Source of the DNA: Donghicola mangrovi
GTDB taxonomy: Bacteria; Pseudomonadota; Alphaproteobacteria; Rhodobacterales; Rhodobacteraceae
Assembly (NCBI RefSeq): GCF_013377535.1
Contig: NZ_JABCJE010000009.1
Coordinates: 1 to 64,000, forward strand
DNA length: 64,000 nt
Direction of reading: 5' to 3'
Positions 59,552 through 64,000 of this stretch are shown in pieces. The position numbers and the translations under genes were made by a program. A model generated the notes under the pieces. It saw nothing but the letters and a program-made list of their open reading frames with translations. It searched no databases and was not told the origin of the DNA. Position 1 is the first letter of the stretch, and every line of letters begins with the position of its first letter.

Positions 59552-61135
59552 TTAGGGCATCAAAGCCTTCAGATCATCGAGAGTGTTGGCCTCTTGGATC
59601 GGCTTGTCGTGGCGCCAGCGGATCATTCGGGGAAAGCGCAGGGCGACGCCGGATTTGTGGCGGGGGCTCTCCATGATCCCTTCGAAGCCAATCTCAAAGA
59701 CATGCTCGGGGGTAACCTGCCTGACGGGGCCAAAGCGTTGCAGGGTGTTCTTGCGGACCCACGCGGTAATCTGGCGGAATTCGGCATCGGTCAGGCCGGA
59801 ATAGGCCTTGGTAAAGGGCACAAGTTCGCCATTGTTCCAGACCGCGAAGGTGAAGTCGGTGAACAGGTTCGCCCTGCGTCCGTGGCCCGATTGGGCATAA
59901 ATCATCACGGCGTCGATGGTCAGCGGGTCCACCTTCCACTTCCACCAATCACCCTTTTTCCGGCCCGCCAGATAGGGGCTGCCAAGGCGTTTCAGCATCA
60001 GCCCCTCGGCATGGGCATCGCGGCTGGTTTCTCGGATGTCGGTCAGGGTCTGCCAGTTGTCGAAGGGCACGACGGGCGAGGGGATCACGGCGGCCTCGGG
60101 CGGGATATTGGCCAGCAGGCTCTCCAGCCGCGCATGGCGCTCGGCCAAGGGAAGGTCGCGGATATCCTGCCCGCCAAGCTCCAGCAGGTCATAGGCCCGC
60201 AGCACCACAGGCGCATCTTTCAGCAGCTTTTTCGGGACGGTTTTGCGGCCGATCCGTTTCTGAAGCTCGGCAAAGGGCATGGGTTTCTCGCCGTTCCACG
60301 CCAGCACCTCGCCATCCAGAACCGTGCCATCGGGCAGAAAATCGGCACTACGGGCGAATTCGGGAAAGCGGTCGGTGATCAGCTCTTCGCCCCGCGACCA
60401 CAGGTGATGAGAGCCGCCGCGCAGGATGAGCTGCCCGCGGATGCCGTCCCATTTCCACTCGGCCTGCCAATCGGCGGGGGAGCCTAGTGCCTCGGGCGCG
60501 TCCTCCAGCCCGTAGGCCAGATAAAAGGGGTAAGGGCGGGATTGGTCGGCCTCGGTGTCCTGCGCGTGGATCAGGGTGTCAAAGGTGGTGGTCTCGGGCG
60601 TCCAGTTGCCCATCAGCCGGTGGGCCATCTGCGCCTCGTCCGTGCCGGTCGCGGCTGACAAGGCGCGGGTCATCAGTTTCTGGCTGACCCCCACGCGGAA
60701 CCCACCGGTGAGCAGCTTGTTGAACAGGAACCGCTCGGTGGGGTTCAGGCAATCCCATGCCTCTAGCACGGCCTCTTTGCGGGTGGGTTCGTCAGCGGGT
60801 GTCAGGCGCAGGATTTCTGCCATCCAATCGGACAGGGTGCGGTTGGTCTGGCGCGTGGCGTCAGGCAGGATCAGCGCGATGGTTTCCGACAGGTCGCCGA
60901 CGATTGGATAGGTTTCCTCGAACAGCCACAGGGGGATGCCCGCCCGCTCGGCCGCCCATTCCCGCAGGCGCGTGGTGGTGACGGCACGTTTCGGACGGCG
61001 GCCCGAAAACAAGGCGATACACCACAGCTTGTCCGCTTCGGCGGCGGTCTGGAAATAGTGGGTCAGCTCCGCGACCTTGGCGTTAGTCGAGGTCGTCTGG
61101 TCCAGCGCATTGAAAAGCTCGGCAAAGGCGCGCAT
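59552..61135 (-). CDS. ATP-dependent DNA ligase (repair type)
   Basis: This 527-residue ligase has an N-terminal helical domain, then the nucleotidyltransferase core with adenylated Lys in EWKWDGIRGQL near residue 228. Motif III is VLDGEVLAW, motif IV EGLMLKR and motif V WWKWKVDP, with a C-terminal OB fold. It matches the ligases called cisplatin damage response ATP-dependent DNA ligase. ATG 61135 overlaps the exonuclease stop by one base, so the two are coupled. The usual third and fourth members (Lhr-type helicase, PdeM phosphoesterase) do not follow. Confidence 0.92.
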   Translation of the reverse strand: MRAFAELFNALDQTTSTNAKVAELTHYFQTAAEADKLWCIALFSGRRPKRAVTTTRLREWAAERAGIPLWLFEETYPIVGDLSETIALILPDATRQTNRTLSDWMAEILRLTPADEPTRKEAVLEAWDCLNPTERFLFNKLLTGGFRVGVSQKLMTRALSAATGTDEAQMAHRLMGNWTPETTTFDTLIHAQDTEADQSRPYPFYLAYGLEDAPEALGSPADWQAEWKWDGIRGQLILRGGSHHLWSRGEELITDRFPEFARSADFLPDGTVLDGEVLAWNGEKPMPFAELQKRIGRKTVPKKLLKDAPVVLRAYDLLELGGQDIRDLPLAERHARLESLLANIPPEAAVIPSPVVPFDNWQTLTDIRETSRDAHAEGLMLKRLGSPYLAGRKKGDWWKWKVDPLTIDAVMIYAQSGHGRRANLFTDFTFAVWNNGELVPFTKAYSGLTDAEFRQITAWVRKNTLQRFGPVRQVTPEHVFEIGFEGIMESPRHKSGVALRFPRMIRWRHDKPIQEANTLDDLKALMP

Positions 61136-62157
61136 CAGTCTACCTCTGCCGTGTCGTCGGTGTCCGCGCCTTCGCCGGTGTATTCCGTGGCGACGATGGC
61201 CGAGTCGTACCCTTGGCTCAGGAGCCATTGGTTGAAGATTTCGGTGTAGCCGTGGGTCACGAAGACCTTCTCGCAGCCCGTGGCGCGGATCGTGTCGTTC
61301 AGGCCGGGCCAGTCGGCGTGGTCGGACAGCACAAAGCCCCGATCCGCCGCCCTACGCCGACGCACACCCCGCAACTGCATCCACCCACTGGCAAAACCGG
61401 TCGAGGCCCGCCCGAATTTTCGCGCCCAAGGGGTGCCAAAGGCCGAGGGCGGTGCGATGACAATGCCTCCCGAATGGGCTTTGACGTCCAGATCGGCGGT
61501 GACTCGGGTGGTGGCAGGCAGAGGGTAGCCTTGGGCGCGGAGAACCTCGTTCGTGGCCTCGACGGCGCCGTGGGTCAGGATCGGGCCGATGGACGGGTCT
61601 AGCAAGGACATCAGCCGCTGCGCCTTGCCCAAGGAATACGCCCCCAACAGGGAAAATCGCCCATCCGCCGCGTTCGACGCCCACCATGCGTTGATTTCAT
61701 TGGCCACTGCTGCCTGAGGGGCCCATTTGAATGCGGGCAGTCCAAAGGTACATTCGCTGATAAAGGCGTGGCAGGGCACCAGCTCGAACGGTTCGCACAG
61801 CCCGTCCGGCTCGGGTTTGTAATCGCCCGAAACCACCCAGACCTGACCGCCAACCTCGATCCGGATTTGCGCCGATCCGGGGATGTGGCCCGCGGGGTGG
61901 AAACGGACCCGTGCGCCTCCGATCTGGGTTGTCGCGCCATAAGGAGTCGTCTGGATCGTCACGTCGCCAAGGCGGTGATGCATGACGGGGGCCGCGGCCT
62001 CGGTCGCCATGTAGTGGCGATGGCCCCAGCGCGAGTGATCGGAATGGCCGTGGGTTATCAGCGCCCGATTAACGGGTCGCCAAGGGTCGATGTAGAAATC
62101 GCCAGCGGGGCAGTAAATGCCGCGATCGGTAAAGGTCAGGACGGGATCAACGCTCAT
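61135..62157 (-). CDS. Ligase-associated DNA exonuclease (MBL fold)
   Basis: This 340-residue metallo-beta-lactamase/beta-CASP-type nuclease has the motif ITHGHSDHSRWGH with metal-binding His and Asp. Further ligands lie in FHPAGHIPGSAQI, VVSGDYKPEPDG and FVLSDHADWPG, with VFVTHGYTEIF at the end. It is always found next to the repair-type ATP ligase and is thought to trim ends before ligation. Its stop overlaps the ligase ATG. Confidence 0.9.
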   Translation of the reverse strand: MSVDPVLTFTDRGIYCPAGDFYIDPWRPVNRALITHGHSDHSRWGHRHYMATEAAAPVMHHRLGDVTIQTTPYGATTQIGGARVRFHPAGHIPGSAQIRIEVGGQVWVVSGDYKPEPDGLCEPFELVPCHAFISECTFGLPAFKWAPQAAVANEINAWWASNAADGRFSLLGAYSLGKAQRLMSLLDPSIGPILTHGAVEATNEVLRAQGYPLPATTRVTADLDVKAHSGGIVIAPPSAFGTPWARKFGRASTGFASGWMQLRGVRRRRAADRGFVLSDHADWPGLNDTIRATGCEKVFVTHGYTEIFNQWLLSQGYDSAIVATEYTGEGADTDDTAEVD

Positions 62158-62202
62158 GGGGCAGAGGTAGTCCGTCCGCGCGCCCCTGCCAGAGGGGCGG
62201 CC

Positions 62203-63162
62203 TTAGACCGGTTCGGAAACGCGGGTGCGGGCGACGAATGCGCCGATTTCCGCCATGACCATGCGGCGTATTTCTGGTGTCTCCATCAGAACTTCGTGCT
62301 GGCCGTTCTGGACGTCGATCAAAGTGCCGTTCTTCCACGTGCTCATGCGGCGGCGGATTTCATGGGGCTCGACGATGCTCTCCAGCGACCCAAGGAAACA
62401 GAGCGCCGGAACGTCAGGGCAGGGGATCGAGGCCAGCGCCAGCGTTTCCCGCAGCGCCTGGTTCAGCCAGTTCAGGCTGGGTCCGCCAAGGCCCAGATCG
62501 GGATGCGCCTCGGTCTGAGCGCGCATATAGGCGTACATGTCGGAGTCGGTGGTCAGCGCGTTGCCCAAGAACGGCGAGTTTTCGGTGTAGGGGCGACGGG
62601 TGGTGCTGGGAACCAAGAGGTGCCCCAAGGCGACCTTGTCCGCAGCCCAAGACACCGACCAAGCCACCGGACGCAGCAGGCTGGACATCTGGATGCCCCA
62701 CATCGGCGCGGTAAAGATTACGCCAGCCACGGGCGCCTGATTGATCACCGACCGCAGAGCAATGCAGCCCCCCATCGAGTGGCCAAGGATGTACCACGGC
62801 TTGGGCAGGTTCATCGCGGCGGCATAGTCAAAGAACGCCTGCGCATCGTGCTGATAGTCCGCGAACTGGCCGACATGGCCGATCAACCGGTCGGGCAGGG
62901 CGCGATCGGACAGCCCTTGGCCGCGCCAGTCCATGGTCGCGGTCGCCAGCCCCAGTTGGGCCAGCTCGGTCGCGGTTAACCCATATTTCTCGATGTATTC
63001 GGTTCTGCCAGTGAACAGCAGAACCGTACCTTTGGCCCCCTCGAGGGGCCAGTGGCCTGCACGCAGGCGCACACCGTCTTTCGCCACAATCCAGTGAGTC
63101 ATTCCCCCGGCGGGGCCGCGGGCCAAGTCTTCGAAAAAAGGTGCTGTCTGCATTAGTCCCAA
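62203..63162 (-). CDS. Alpha/beta hydrolase, lysophospholipase-like
   Basis: This protein of about 319 residues resembles PldB/monoacylglycerol lipases. The nucleophile elbow is YILGHSMGGCIAL near residue 128. The oxyanion region is VLLFTGRTEYIEKY, with GRTE in place of the usual GxxE. The acid lies in CFLGSLESIV (Glu or Ser where Asp is common) and the His in VQNGQHEVLME. TTG 63162 has the better spacing from GAGGAAA. ATG 63153 is the alternative. It follows the SCP2 gene by 8 bp, so a lipid role is plausible. Confidence 0.85.
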   Translation of the reverse strand: MGLMQTAPFFEDLARGPAGGMTHWIVAKDGVRLRAGHWPLEGAKGTVLLFTGRTEYIEKYGLTATELAQLGLATATMDWRGQGLSDRALPDRLIGHVGQFADYQHDAQAFFDYAAAMNLPKPWYILGHSMGGCIALRSVINQAPVAGVIFTAPMWGIQMSSLLRPVAWSVSWAADKVALGHLLVPSTTRRPYTENSPFLGNALTTDSDMYAYMRAQTEAHPDLGLGGPSLNWLNQALRETLALASIPCPDVPALCFLGSLESIVEPHEIRRRMSTWKNGTLIDVQNGQHEVLMETPEIRRMVMAEIGAFVARTRVSEPV

Positions 63163-63170
63163 ATATTTCC

Positions 63171-63461
63171 TCAGGACAGGACGGTGCCTAATTGCATCGC
63201 CAAGCCCATATCCCCATCCACGCTCAGGCGGCCGGTCATGAATGCAGCCGTCGCATCCAGATCGCCGTCCAGAATAGCCTTGAAGGTTTCCGCATCCGCG
63301 CTCAGCGTCACTTGGGCCTCATCGTCGCTTGCGCGCGCCCCGTTGCCGTCGATCACGATGCTGCCTTCGTCCTCGATCACGAATTTCGCGATACCGTCGA
63401 ACCCTTCGCCGCCCATTTTTGCGTTCAGTTCCGCAACAGCGGTCTCGATCACAGCGCTCAT
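63171..63461 (-). CDS. SCP2 sterol-carrier-domain protein
   Basis: This 96-residue single-domain SCP2 protein contains AKFVIEDEGSIVIDGNGARAS, VTLSADAETFKAILDGDLDATAAFMTGRLSVDGDMGLAMQLG. That layout matches the lipid-binding SCP2 fold throughout its length. It probably carries fatty acyl or other lipid ligands in the cytoplasm. It is the first gene of a pair with the hydrolase, with 8 bp between. Confidence 0.9.
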   Translation of the reverse strand: MSAVIETAVAELNAKMGGEGFDGIAKFVIEDEGSIVIDGNGARASDDEAQVTLSADAETFKAILDGDLDATAAFMTGRLSVDGDMGLAMQLGTVLS

Positions 63462-63527
63462 CAGAAGTCTCTCACTTTATCGTTGCGGCTCTCGCTTTTT
63501 GCCGCGGGTGAATTACACTGATGAACT

Positions 63528-64000
63528 ATGACCAGATTCCGCCAATCGCTCAAACATGTCGTCACGGCATGTTTTATGATAGTCACGATTTCCTCACCGG
63601 CCAAGGCAATCAGCCCGCAGGAAGAGGATTTGTTAGCCCGATTGCGGCGGGCTGACGCCGATGGTGCGCGAGTCATCGCCGAAGACCTACAGCTTTTGTG
63701 GTCGCGTTCGGGTTCTGCAATGGTGGATATGCTGATGCGCCGCGCCGAAGGGGCCTTGGTCGAGGGCGACCTTGACACGGCACTGGGCCATCTGACCGCC
63801 ATCACCGACCATGCTCCCGATTTCGCCGAGGGGCATATGCTGCGGGCGACGGTCCTTTATCAGATGGATCTCTATGGCCCCGCGATGGAGGAGCTGGAGC
63901 AGACTATCGCCCTGAACCCCAACCATTTTGGCGCCATGTTCGGCGCGGGGATCATCGCCTATGAAACCGGCCAGACCGAAATGGCGATGAAGCTTTTCGA
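63528..64000 (+). CDS. TPR-repeat protein, exported, 3' end outside window
   Basis: The reading frame opens at ATG 63528 and runs off the window with 157 codons. It has a signal peptide (SLKHVVTACFMIVTISSPAKA) and then tetratricopeptide-type helices: MRRAEGALVEGDLDTALGHL, APDFAEGHMLRATVLYQMDLY, and ALNPNHFGAMFGAGIIAYETG. Such proteins usually scaffold envelope complexes. It is divergent from the SCP2 gene across a 66-bp promoter region. Confidence 0.8.
   Translation, partial: MTRFRQSLKHVVTACFMIVTISSPAKAISPQEEDLLARLRRADADGARVIAEDLQLLWSRSGSAMVDMLMRRAEGALVEGDLDTALGHLTAITDHAPDFAEGHMLRATVLYQMDLYGPAMEELEQTIALNPNHFGAMFGAGIIAYETGQTEMAMKLF

Overview
The window looks like a stretch of chromosome from a marine Rhodobacterales (Roseobacter-group) alphaproteobacterium. 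It is GC-rich and dominated by core genes whose types and order fit that group: hom-glpX-recJ, nrdR-ribD, ribB-ribH-nusB, dnaG-rpoD and rpoH, with DUF3572 next to a PleD-like protein. Three other signs agree: a tRNA-His with A73 and no encoded G-1, SOS boxes of the GTTC-N7-GTTC type, and a TTAA-N7-TTAA CtrA-type box. The species cannot be named from the sequence alone.

Layout. 1-3787 is a dead nested mobile element: an IS3-family (IS407-like) element whose orfA is split by a 2480-bp IS66-family element with a perfect 8-bp target duplication. 3965-13561 carries an orphan flagellin-family gene, a periplasmic delta-class carbonic anhydrase, an aminotransferase, metG, an ImuA-family gene behind an SOS box, an aldo/keto reductase, a DMT transporter, a Nudix hydrolase and a DUF983 protein. 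13804-20750 is rich in signalling: an EF-hand protein with an ECF sigma factor, a likely anti-sigma factor and a CnrX-like periplasmic protein; a PleD-like diguanylate cyclase with a degenerate receiver; DUF3572 and HAD proteins; an H-NOX-like protein with its HNOBA-GGDEF partner; and a LuxR-type response regulator.

20828-21342 holds three identical tRNA-Glu genes at exactly 220-bp spacing, followed by recJ, glpX and hom. 25636-31233 holds a small lipoprotein, a TetR regulator, a pirin, a structured RNA candidate (6S-like) with a strong terminator, and three tad pilus genes behind a CtrA-type box. 31505-37186 encodes glutamate dehydrogenase, primase and the housekeeping sigma factor. 37369-38188 holds three tandem genes for 55-57 residue proteins of one unrecognised family. 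A lipoprotein gene follows, flanked by a 37-bp direct repeat made from the tail of the third small gene.

39452-50518 contains the riboflavin pathway (ribD, ribE, ribB(A), ribH) with nrdR and nusB. It is interrupted by an opposite-strand block of capsule genes (kpsC, a Wza/KpsD-like exporter, kpsS) and by a Tat-exported metallo-hydrolase plus a sulfotransferase. 50686-64000 holds a small membrane protein, mmcB behind a second SOS box, tRNA-His, an ammonium transporter, rluD, rpoH, a Gfo/Idh/MocA oxidoreductase, pepF, a DNA ligase/exonuclease pair, a lipase-like hydrolase, an SCP2 protein and the start of a TPR gene.

The most promising undescribed item is the small-protein cluster after rpoD with its repeat-flanked insertion. 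The 6S-like RNA, the apparently heme-ligand-less H-NOX/c-di-GMP pair, the SOS-controlled orphan imuA and mmcB, and the exact-period tRNA-Glu array are the next best leads. No CRISPR array, prophage, toxin-antitoxin pair or restriction system was seen.
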